Assembly (NCBI GenBank): GCA_002299555.1
Contig: DBOL01000104.1
Coordinates: 1 to 18,399, forward strand
Length of the DNA: 18,399 bases
Reading direction: 5' to 3'
Source of the DNA: Candidatus Aminicenantes bacterium UBA647
GTDB lineage: Bacteria; Acidobacteriota; Aminicenantia; UBA2199
Shown here: positions 8,311-14,263 of the stretch, in pieces
Position numbering within the stretch: the first letter of the stretch is position 1
Layout of the letters: every line of letters starts with the position of its first letter
Notes under the pieces: model-generated
What the model was told of the DNA's origin: nothing
Database searches by the model: none
Seen by the model: only the letters and a program-made list of their open reading frames with translations
Program-made: the position numbers and the translations under genes

Positions 8311-9300
8311 TCAGGGGACCTCTACATTATCAAATATTTCAGTAATGATGTCATCACTCGTCATCTCCTCTGCTTCAGCTTCATAACTGAGAATTATTCT
8401 ATGTCTGAGTACGTCCCTCCCGATAGTTTTTATATCCTCCGGTGTAACATATCCTCTCCCCTTTATAAATGCAAATGCTCTTGATGTGTCGGAAAGGAAA
8501 ATCGAGGCACGTGGTGAAGCCCCAAATTGAATGAAGTTTTTTAAATTTTTAATTCCACTCTCTTCGGGGAATCTTGTCGCAAAAATAATATTAAGGATAT
8601 ATTCCTTGATCCTTTCATCGATATATACCATTTTATAGGATTTATTAAGTTTAAGGATATCTTCTTTTGTCCCGACTTTTTCAGCTTTTGGAGAATTGCC
8701 AGAACTGAATCTGTCTATTATTGCACTCTCCTCTTCTTTTCTCGGATAGGTTATCAATACTTTTAATAGAAACCTGTCGATCTGGGCTTCGGGAAGCGGG
8801 TAAGTTCCCTCCTGTTCGATCGGATTTTGAGTTGCCATTACCATAAAAGGTGCCTCGATCTTATGTGTGTTGTCACCGATCGTAACCTGGAGTTCCTGCA
8901 TTGATTCGAGAAGAGCACTTTGCACTTTAGCCGGAGCTCTGTTAATTTCATCGGCGAGTAATAGATTTGTGAAGATCGGACCTTTTCTGGTTAAAAATTC
9001 TGAGGTTTTCGGGTTGAATATCATGGTTCCGGTAAGATCAGCCGGAAGTAGGTCAGGTGTGAACTGGATCCTTGAGAAATTCAGATCGAGTACTTCTCCT
9101 AGTGTTTTGACAGCCAGTGTTTTCGCGAGTCCGGGAACTCCCTCCAGAAGTAGATGTCCGGATGTGATCAGGGCGATCATGATCCTCTCCAGCAAATTCT
9201 TTTGTCCAACAATCACCTTCTCCATTTCTGAGATTATCTTGATAGAAATTGCACTCTCTTCTTTTACCTTTTCGTTTATGAATGTCATATCATTGTTCAT
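8311..9300 (-). CDS. MoxR-family AAA+ ATPase
   Basis: MoxR ATPases are cytoplasmic chaperone-like AAA+ proteins that remodel or activate partner proteins, often with VWA-domain and DUF58 proteins. Seen: Walker A GVPGLAKT (54-61), Walker B LLLADEINRAP (113-123), sensor-1 ATQNP (156-160) and the family stretch QEGTYPLPEAQIDRF (163-177); length 329 aa is normal. The start at 9300 is chosen because AAGGAGACACAG sits directly upstream, in the short gap after the DnaC-like stop; the longer reading from 9339 would overlap that gene and has no SD. No DUF58 or VWA gene follows, which is unusual. Instead the unknown membrane protein at 7868-8299 follows. It is one of the downstream genes of the dnaJ-hspR unit, hinting at a stress role. 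Confidence 0.92.
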   Translation of the reverse strand: MNNDMTFINEKVKEESAISIKIISEMEKVIVGQKNLLERIMIALITSGHLLLEGVPGLAKTLAVKTLGEVLDLNFSRIQFTPDLLPADLTGTMIFNPKTSEFLTRKGPIFTNLLLADEINRAPAKVQSALLESMQELQVTIGDNTHKIEAPFMVMATQNPIEQEGTYPLPEAQIDRFLLKVLITYPRKEEESAIIDRFSSGNSPKAEKVGTKEDILKLNKSYKMVYIDERIKEYILNIIFATRFPEESGIKNLKNFIQFGASPRASIFLSDTSRAFAFIKGRGYVTPEDIKTIGRDVLRHRIILSYEAEAEEMTSDDIITEIFDNVEVP

Positions 9301-9313
9301 CTGTGTCTCCTTG

Positions 9314-10027
9314 TCATCCCCACTTTTGCCTGTAGTCAAGAGTGTTTATATAGTGGGATTTAGCCATTTCGAATATCCTGCTTCTTATTCTGTCACCAAT
9401 TCTATCTTTTAGTGTCGGTATTTCTCCATCAGGGCTCTCATCAGGATAATTAGTTGCAAAAAGGGTTATCTTTTGTTTGTTGTAACGGTGATTTATTAAA
9501 TAATAAATATTATCTCTAACCCATTGACTCGGCATGGATGAACCAAGCTCATCCATTATCAGTATTTCTGCTGCTGATAATTTGTTGATAAGTTCATTTA
9601 TAAGAGAAAAATCTCTGAAAGTGTGTGATTCACCACTCCTCATTTCCCTGACCATATCATTCCAGTCAATATAGTATATGTCTGCTGAGGGGAATTTTTT
9701 TATTATTCCTGTTGCAATGGCACATAAAAGTCTGGTCTTTCCTACACCGGTACCCCCATGAAGGAGTAGCCCTTTTTGAATTGCAGGATAGTCATCGATG
9801 AATTTCTTAATATCCCTGACGACTTTTCTCAGATTATTGTCGTCTTCTTCAGGATAAAAATCATCTAAACCGGAACCTGCAAATCTTGGAGGGATATTTG
9901 AGATAAGACACCGGTCTTTCAGGACTTCTATTTTTTGGCATTTACACCTTCGCAGAAATTCTTTTCCATCTTTTTCTATCTTTTTCCATCCTGAATCATC
10001 ACAAATAGTACATTTAACTTTTGTCAA
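9314..10027 (-). CDS. DnaC/DnaI-like AAA+ ATPase (helicase-loader type)
   Basis: The protein (237 aa) belongs to the DnaC/DnaI/IstB-related AAA+ group, which load the replicative helicase or assist transposases. Seen: an N-terminal Cys cluster (C6, C9, C28, C30) that can bind zinc, as in DnaI-like loaders; Walker A GGTGVGKT (91-98); Walker B EILIMDELG (154-162); and a basic GDRIRSRIFEMA segment fitting the arginine-finger region. No transposase or IS end is nearby, so IstB is unlikely. The start is TTG at 10027, overlapping the sigma-factor stop (TTGA), with GGAG about 8 nt upstream; the next methionines would lose the Cys cluster. Its presence in a heat-shock-type operon, rather than with dnaB, is unusual. 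Whether it is the main loader of this organism cannot be told. Confidence 0.82.
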   Translation of the reverse strand: MTKVKCTICDDSGWKKIEKDGKEFLRRCKCQKIEVLKDRCLISNIPPRFAGSGLDDFYPEEDDNNLRKVVRDIKKFIDDYPAIQKGLLLHGGTGVGKTRLLCAIATGIIKKFPSADIYYIDWNDMVREMRSGESHTFRDFSLINELINKLSAAEILIMDELGSSMPSQWVRDNIYYLINHRYNKQKITLFATNYPDESPDGEIPTLKDRIGDRIRSRIFEMAKSHYINTLDYRQKWG

Positions 10028-10872
10028 TTCAACACTCCATAGACTCCCTGTTTCAGCAGCATTTTCTTTAACTTTATCAGGGCCCTTGATTCAATTCTAC
10101 GAATACCCTCCGGGCTCATCCCCATCCTTTTTGCGATCTCCCGAAGTCGCATCGGGTCATTCTTCTTAAACCCGAATCTGAATTTTATCACCATCGCTTC
10201 TTTTTCAGTAAGTTCATCTATATTTTCATTTACAGATTCCCTTATCGAATCATCTGTTAAAATGTCTAAGGGATCATGTGCATTAATATCCTTGATTATC
10301 GTAGACAAATTGGCTGTTTGTTCGCCGGAGATTTGATTGTCCAGAGATATAATTTCGCTTGGGATCGCTAACATGACCTTCACTTTCTTGATCGGAATGT
10401 TCAACTCAATAGAAAGTTCTTCTTCTGTTGGTTTACGCTTCATATCCTTTGTCATTCTATAAAGAACTTTTTTGAAATTAAGATAATTATTATAAAAAAT
10501 GTCAGGGAAGGAGATGATATTCTGATTCTTTGATAAATATCGTCTGATCTCACTTCTAACCCACCATATTGCATAAGTGTAGAATCTGTTGCCTCTCGTT
10601 TCATCAAATCTCTTAAGAGCTTCGATAAGTCCTTTATTCCCCTCATTTATCAGATCAAGGAAACTATCTTCTTTAAAATAGTATTTCAATGCTTCTTTTA
10701 CAACCAGTTTCTGGTTGGCGATTATCATCATTTTGAAGGCTTCCATATCGCCTTTTTTTGTTTTTTTCACCAGATCTTTCTCTTCTGCAGGGGTCAGGAT
10801 CTTAATCTTGTTTATTTTCTTGAAGTATGAACTTAAGGAGTTCAATGGTCTGGTACTATTTTTCGGAGTCAT
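10024..10872 (-). CDS. Sigma-70-family sigma factor, RpoH/RpoD-like
   Basis: A 282-aa sigma factor with region 1.2 (about 9-40), region 2 including FLDLINEGNKGLIEALKRFD (71-90) and TYAIWWVRSEIRR (99-111), a region-3 segment (about 145-180) and region 4.2 (about 240-270, with GIRRIESRALIKLK). Length equals that of RpoH-type factors, and the segment after region 2.4 (N..I followed by an F/L-rich stretch) recalls RpoH more than RpoD. The two region-2.4 residues of sigma-70 that read the -10 box (Q437, T440) are Ser107 and Arg110 here, and in the -35 helix sigma-70 RERIR reads PEGIR, so promoter preference may differ. The gene overlaps hspR by 17 nt and the DnaC-like gene by 4 nt; its own SD is weak, so coupling is likely. 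Heat-shock role is inferred from context. Confidence 0.88.
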   Translation of the reverse strand: MTPKNSTRPLNSLSSYFKKINKIKILTPAEEKDLVKKTKKGDMEAFKMMIIANQKLVVKEALKYYFKEDSFLDLINEGNKGLIEALKRFDETRGNRFYTYAIWWVRSEIRRYLSKNQNIISFPDIFYNNYLNFKKVLYRMTKDMKRKPTEEELSIELNIPIKKVKVMLAIPSEIISLDNQISGEQTANLSTIIKDINAHDPLDILTDDSIRESVNENIDELTEKEAMVIKFRFGFKKNDPMRLREIAKRMGMSPEGIRRIESRALIKLKKMLLKQGVYGVLN

Positions 10873-11245
10873 CTTTAAATAAAGTTATTCTTTGAGAAAC
10901 CATTTTTACAAGTGACTTTTTCTTCTGTTCAAACAAATTTTCTTTTCCTGTGAAGAACTCTTTTTTTAGTTCTTCAAGAAATTTCGAGAACTCCTCCTCC
11001 ATTTTTTCGATCTTTAATTTCATGTTATATATGATGTCGATCCCTGCAAGATTGACTCCCATTTCACGTGAGAGATTTAGTATGAACTCAAGTTTCTTAA
11101 GATCTTTCTCTGAATAAAGTCTTGTATTCCCTTTTGATCTGCCGGGGATCAATAATCCTTCCCTCTCATAGAGCCTTAAGGTTTGAGGATGGATGTCATA
11201 TTTAGAAGATACATAAGCTATCATATATACCTTTTCTTTTACCAT
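10856..11245 (-). CDS. hspR: HspR-type MerR-family heat-shock repressor
   Basis: A 129-aa MerR-family DNA-binding protein. The signature IHPQTLRLYEREGLL (18-32), the NTRLYSEKDL stretch (40-49) and GVNLAGIDII (63-72) match HspR, the repressor of dnaK/dnaJ/clp operons in actinobacteria and some Gram-negatives, rather than metal- or drug-sensing MerR proteins. The C-terminus (about 75-129) is a charged coiled-coil. HspR usually responds to chaperone availability; its position directly after dnaJ agrees. ATG 11245 overlaps the dnaJ stop by 7 nt, with AGGGAGGAA 6 nt upstream. No canonical HAIR operator (CTTGAGT-N7-ACTCAAG) is visible in the upstream intergenic region, so its operator must be diverged or elsewhere. 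Confidence 0.88.
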   Translation of the reverse strand: MVKEKVYMIAYVSSKYDIHPQTLRLYEREGLLIPGRSKGNTRLYSEKDLKKLEFILNLSREMGVNLAGIDIIYNMKLKIEKMEEEFSKFLEELKKEFFTGKENLFEQKKKSLVKMVSQRITLFKDDSEK

Positions 11246-12345
11246 TCAAGTTCCTCCCTTGGATTGTAAGGTGATTTTTCCTCGATCTTTTTCAGCATTT
11301 CCCTTACCTCAATGTCTTTGGTAGGTGGTGACACGATCTTTACTGACATCAGGAGGTCTCCTTTTTTACTTGTTTTAGGGTTGGGAATACCTCTGTCCTT
11401 TAGTCTTAATTTCTGTCCTGAATTTGTTGATGGGGGAATCTTTAAAAGTGTTTTGCCTTCTATTGTCGGTATTTCTATCTTGGCACCAAGGGCCGCTTCA
11501 CTGAAAGTTATCGGAAGTTCTATCTCAAGATTATATCCGTTTCTTTTGAAATATCTGTGAGGAGTAACAGAAATTGTAATAATAAGATCTCCATACTTTC
11601 CTCCCCCTGTCCCTGCATTTCCTTTGCCCGCGATCCTGATCCTGGAATTATTTTCTACACCTGCAGGAATTTTCACTTTCAGTTTTGAATTCTGTCCGGT
11701 CCTCCCTTCGCCGTTGCAGGTGCTGCACTTCTCACCGGGGGTAAATCCTGCCCCACCGCAATTAGTACAGGGAGATTCAAATCTCATGAATCCGGTCTGT
11801 CTTTCCACTTTGCCGGTTCCCGAACATGTATTACATTTACTCTTTTTAGAATTCTTATCTATTCTTTTTCCTTTACAATCATTACAGATCTCTTTCCTGA
11901 AAATCTGGATCGGTGCTTCTATACCTTTCACAGAATCGATAAAGCTTATATTCATTGAATAATGGAGGTCTTCACCTCTCTGGGGCCTTTCAGCTCGTGG
12001 ATTGGCCCTTTGGGCCCCTCCGCCGAAGTTACCGAAAATTGTTTCGAAAATATCACCGAAGGAACTTGATCCTGTAGTATTAAAATCAAATCCTGAAAAA
12101 TCAGAGCCTTTGGAGCGGGAATTGAAATTAGGACCAGTTGAGCCGAAAGTGTCATATTGCTTTTTCTTTTTTGGATCCTTCAGCACTTCATACGCCTCTG
12201 TGATCTCCTTGAATTTTTTCTCTGCAGCCTTATCTCCCGGATTAAGGTCAGGATGATATTTCCGTGCAAGCTTCCTGTAAGACTTCTTGATTTCGGCAAG
12301 AGTTGAGCTCCTGGAGACATTTAGAATTTTATAGTAATCACTCAT
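11239..12345 (-). CDS. dnaJ: DnaJ (Hsp40) co-chaperone
   Basis: Full-length class-A DnaJ (368 aa), the co-chaperone that delivers unfolded clients to DnaK and stimulates its ATPase. Domains in order: J-domain (1-66) with HPD at 31-33; Gly/Phe-rich linker (about 68-112); zinc-binding domain with four CxxC pairs (C154/157, C171/174, C193/196, C207/210); and the client-binding C-terminal domains to 368. The first zinc motif is CNDCKGKR, lacking the final Gly of CxxCxGxG. It is the first gene of a six-gene - strand unit. The ATG has no SD and a good -10 box lies 6 nt upstream, so the message may be leaderless. dnaK and grpE are not in the window. Confidence 0.97.
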   Translation of the reverse strand: MSDYYKILNVSRSSTLAEIKKSYRKLARKYHPDLNPGDKAAEKKFKEITEAYEVLKDPKKKKQYDTFGSTGPNFNSRSKGSDFSGFDFNTTGSSSFGDIFETIFGNFGGGAQRANPRAERPQRGEDLHYSMNISFIDSVKGIEAPIQIFRKEICNDCKGKRIDKNSKKSKCNTCSGTGKVERQTGFMRFESPCTNCGGAGFTPGEKCSTCNGEGRTGQNSKLKVKIPAGVENNSRIRIAGKGNAGTGGGKYGDLIITISVTPHRYFKRNGYNLEIELPITFSEAALGAKIEIPTIEGKTLLKIPPSTNSGQKLRLKDRGIPNPKTSKKGDLLMSVKIVSPPTKDIEVREMLKKIEEKSPYNPREELEW

Positions 12346-12351
12346 ATGAAA

Positions 12352-12380
12352 ATTTTACTTTAGATATTGACAAAAATCAA
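12352..12380 (-). promoter_or_regulatory. Promoter of the dnaJ-hspR-sigma unit, probably leaderless
   Basis: On the - strand TTGATT (12380-12375), a 17-bp spacer and TAAAAT (12357-12352) form a good sigma-70-type promoter. Only 6 nt (TTTCAT) separate the -10 box from the dnaJ ATG at 12345, so transcription would start at about the A of the start codon. No Shine-Dalgarno is present, which agrees with a leaderless transcript. Confidence 0.55.
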
Positions 12381-12444
12381 GATTAACATGAATACAGATA
12401 TACTATGTAAATTTATATGCTTACGGGATTTTTATTGGATATAT

Positions 12445-12457
12445 ATGAATTTTTCAT
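12445..12457. repeat. Short inverted repeat in the dnaJ-usp intergenic region
   Basis: ATGAA-TTT-TTCAT, a perfect 5-bp inverted repeat with 3-bp centre, lies 9 bp upstream of the usp -35 box and about 65 bp upstream of the dnaJ -35 box. It might be an operator, but short AT-rich palindromes are common here by chance. The rest of this 167-bp divergent intergenic region holds only the two promoters. Confidence 0.2.
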
Positions 12458-12466
12458 TGTGATTTC

Positions 12467-12495
12467 TTGACAAATAAGGCCATAATATTTATCAT
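12467..12495 (+). promoter_or_regulatory. Promoter of the universal stress protein gene
   Basis: TTGACA (12467-12472), a 17-bp spacer and TATCAT (12490-12495): a perfect -35 with consensus spacing and a 4/6 -10. The expected start near 12502 leaves a very short leader of about 10 nt that still contains the GGAGG ribosome binding site (12504-12508). Confidence 0.7.
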
Positions 12496-12512
12496 TTGCT
12501 TTCGGAGGGAAA

Positions 12513-13352
12513 ATGGCAAGAAGAATTTTAGTTCCACTAGATGGATCAGATTATTCCAAGGTAGCAACAAAAGTAGCGATTGATATGGTAAAAAAAAGTC
12601 ATGGGGTTATTATAGGGCTTGGAGTTGTAGATACTGAAGAGATAGATGAGTCTGCAATAGGCGCAGGGATCGGAGCTAGTTACTATGCCGAGCATATGAA
12701 AACATATAAGAAGAACAAGGCTATCGGTAAAATTAAAAACTTTCTTGATGAATTTGAAGATGAGTGTAAAGATGCAAAAGTAGACTATGAAAGATATTCT
12801 AAATCAGGTGATCCTGTTGAAGAGATAATTAACATGGGTAAAACTTCAGACCTGATCGTTTCCGGACTGAGAACATTCTTCCATTTTGAAACCACTCCTG
12901 AACCTGGAGATACATTGAAGGAGTTGCTTGAATCCGGAGTTTGTCCGATCATTGCAGTTCCAAAAAAAGGGATAAAAAATAATAAAAAGGCTGTAATAGC
13001 ATACGATAATACAATTAGTTCGGCCAAATCGATGAAAATGTTCCAGCGTTTCTACAAAACCAATCCATTTGCGAAAAAAGTTTATTTACTGAATGTGAAT
13101 GACGATCTTGATGAAGCGAATAAGGTATTGGAAAATGCTGAGAAGTATTTCAAGACACACAAGATTAAAGTTGAATTGGTAAAAAGAGCAGGGAAGCCGG
13201 GAAAAGAGATAATAAAGTTCGCTAAAGAGAAGAAGGTGAATCTGATCGTTATGGGTGCTTATGGCGAGAATGGTATCTCAAAGCTTTTCTTCGGACATGC
13301 CTCGAAAGGGGTCATTGATGACGGATCTATTCCGGTTTTTGTATATCATTAA
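12513..13352 (+). CDS. Tandem-domain universal stress protein (UspA family)
   Basis: Cytoplasmic stress protein of 279 aa made of two Usp domains (about 1-150 and 158-279). Domain 1 opens with the hallmark RRILVPLDGSDYS. Domain 2 keeps the nucleotide-binding pattern G248-x2-G251-x9-G261 followed by Ser264, so it is predicted to bind ATP. The matching segment of domain 1 (about 116-137) is replaced by a different sequence around TTPEPGDT, so that half is probably not an ATP binder. Start ATG 12513 has GGAGGG upstream and its own strong promoter. The last 26 bp overlap the end of the convergent FlbD-like gene. Divergent transcription from dnaJ fits a stress role. Confidence 0.92.
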   Translation: MARRILVPLDGSDYSKVATKVAIDMVKKSHGVIIGLGVVDTEEIDESAIGAGIGASYYAEHMKTYKKNKAIGKIKNFLDEFEDECKDAKVDYERYSKSGDPVEEIINMGKTSDLIVSGLRTFFHFETTPEPGDTLKELLESGVCPIIAVPKKGIKNNKKAVIAYDNTISSAKSMKMFQRFYKTNPFAKKVYLLNVNDDLDEANKVLENAEKYFKTHKIKVELVKRAGKPGKEIIKFAKEKKVNLIVMGAYGENGISKLFFGHASKGVIDDGSIPVFVYH

Positions 13353-13536
13353 GGGTGTTGTTCTTTCTGTATGATATGGCCTGAATCAGGTTTGTTATTG
13401 TCATAGCGGTTTCTTTTACTTCAATATCTGTTCCGTTATCGAAAATAATTCTTGTTGGTTCAACATGTTCAATTTTGCTTATTTGTTCTGTATTGATAAG
13501 TATTTCAATATTATTTGTCAAAGTAAGTTTAATCAT
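13327..13536 (-). CDS. FlbD-like small protein
   Basis: A 69-aa protein whose pattern, MIKLT near the start, then a short beta segment and DNGTDIEVKET (33-43), resembles FlbD-type small proteins found in flagellar operons of spirochaetes and Gram-positives. No flagellar gene is visible in this window, so a flagellar function is not supported by context. It overlaps the rnc end by 8 nt (start ATG inside ATGATTAA), has no independent SD and is therefore likely coupled to rnc. Its 3' end overlaps the convergent usp by 26 bp. Confidence 0.6.
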   Translation of the reverse strand: MIKLTLTNNIEILINTEQISKIEHVEPTRIIFDNGTDIEVKETAMTITNLIQAISYRKNNTLNDIQKPE

Positions 13537-14263
13537 TTTTTATAAAGAATACTTCTGAAACTTTTTTATAATCGACAAATTCACCAATCTTCAGTAGTGC
13601 ATCAAATGCAGCTCCCTGCTCGGACTGTCTTTTGCTTTTGCCTTTTCCTTCTCCCATTTTTTTTTTGTCAATGTAAACTGCTGTAACAAACATGGTGTTG
13701 GGAGGTTTCCCTGTTTCCTCTATCAGAACATATTCAGGAAGTGAAACACTGTCCTTCTGAATGATTTCCTGCAGTTCAGATTTATAATCATTGATCTTGA
13801 TGTTTTTTTCAACATGTTGTTCCAGAAAGAACTCAAAGAATCTTATAAGAACAGCAGATGTGGTCTTAAAATTTGAATCAAGATAAACAGCACCGGCAAC
13901 AGCTTCAAACAGAGATGCAATAATTCTTACATTCTCTCTGCCTCCATTCTTCTCTTCACCCTTTCCGAGAAAAATGTATGTGCTCATATCAATGGATATT
14001 GCAAGCTTGTAAAGGAATTTGCTTGAAACAAGATGGGCTTTAAGTTTTGACAGCTCTCCCTCATGGAGATTTTTGAATTTTTTAAAAAGATAGGCTGTAA
14101 TAACTAAGTTAATTACTGAATCTCCAAGGAATTCAAGCCTTTCATTATCAGCGATCCTGTTCCGCTTTTTCCCTTCATTGAATGAAGTATGAGTTAATGC
14201 TTCAGTAAGGAGTTGTTTATTCCTGAATGTATATTTGAGTTTTTCTTCTAATTCTTCGTACAC
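13529..14263 (-). CDS. rnc: Ribonuclease III
   Basis: Double-strand-specific endoribonuclease that processes rRNA precursors and structured mRNAs. The 244-aa protein has the catalytic domain (about 1-150) with the signature NERLEFLGDSV (40-50; E41, E44, D48 correspond to E. coli E38, E41, D45), the second motif FEAVAGAVYLD (119-129; E120 = E. coli E117), and a C-terminal dsRNA-binding domain (about 160-235). The residue matching E. coli D114, normally Asp or Asn, is Ser117. The start is GTG 14263, which shares its G with the preceding stop (TAGTG); AAGGT lies 7 nt upstream. Genes before and after overlap it, so it is the middle gene of a three-gene unit. Confidence 0.95.
   Translation of the reverse strand: MYEELEEKLKYTFRNKQLLTEALTHTSFNEGKKRNRIADNERLEFLGDSVINLVITAYLFKKFKNLHEGELSKLKAHLVSSKFLYKLAISIDMSTYIFLGKGEEKNGGRENVRIIASLFEAVAGAVYLDSNFKTTSAVLIRFFEFFLEQHVEKNIKINDYKSELQEIIQKDSVSLPEYVLIEETGKPPNTMFVTAVYIDKKKMGEGKGKSKRQSEQGAAFDALLKIGEFVDYKKVSEVFFIKND

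Noticed and set aside
9301..9339. Longer moxR start at 9339
   Set aside because: It overlaps the DnaC-like gene and has no SD; the start at 9300 has AAGGAGACACAG just upstream.
8867..9412. Long open frame on the + strand opposite moxR
   Set aside because: It is the complement of a strongly conserved gene, has no SD and no recognisable protein pattern; the same holds for frames opposite dnaJ (11624-11962) and tamB (2787-3317).
9314..10027. IstB, i.e. remnant of an IS21-type element
   Set aside because: No IstA transposase, terminal repeats or target duplication nearby; the N-terminal Cys cluster and operon context fit a DnaC/DnaI-like protein.
12367..12404. TTGACA at 12367 with TATACT at 12399 as a + strand promoter
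   Set aside because: The spacing is 26 bp, far too long; usp has a much better promoter at 12467-12495.
13343..13390. ATATCAT/ATGATAT hairpin and CCTG-AAT-CAGG after usp as terminators
   Set aside because: Stems are short, the first has a 21-nt loop, and no proper U tract follows; too weak to annotate.
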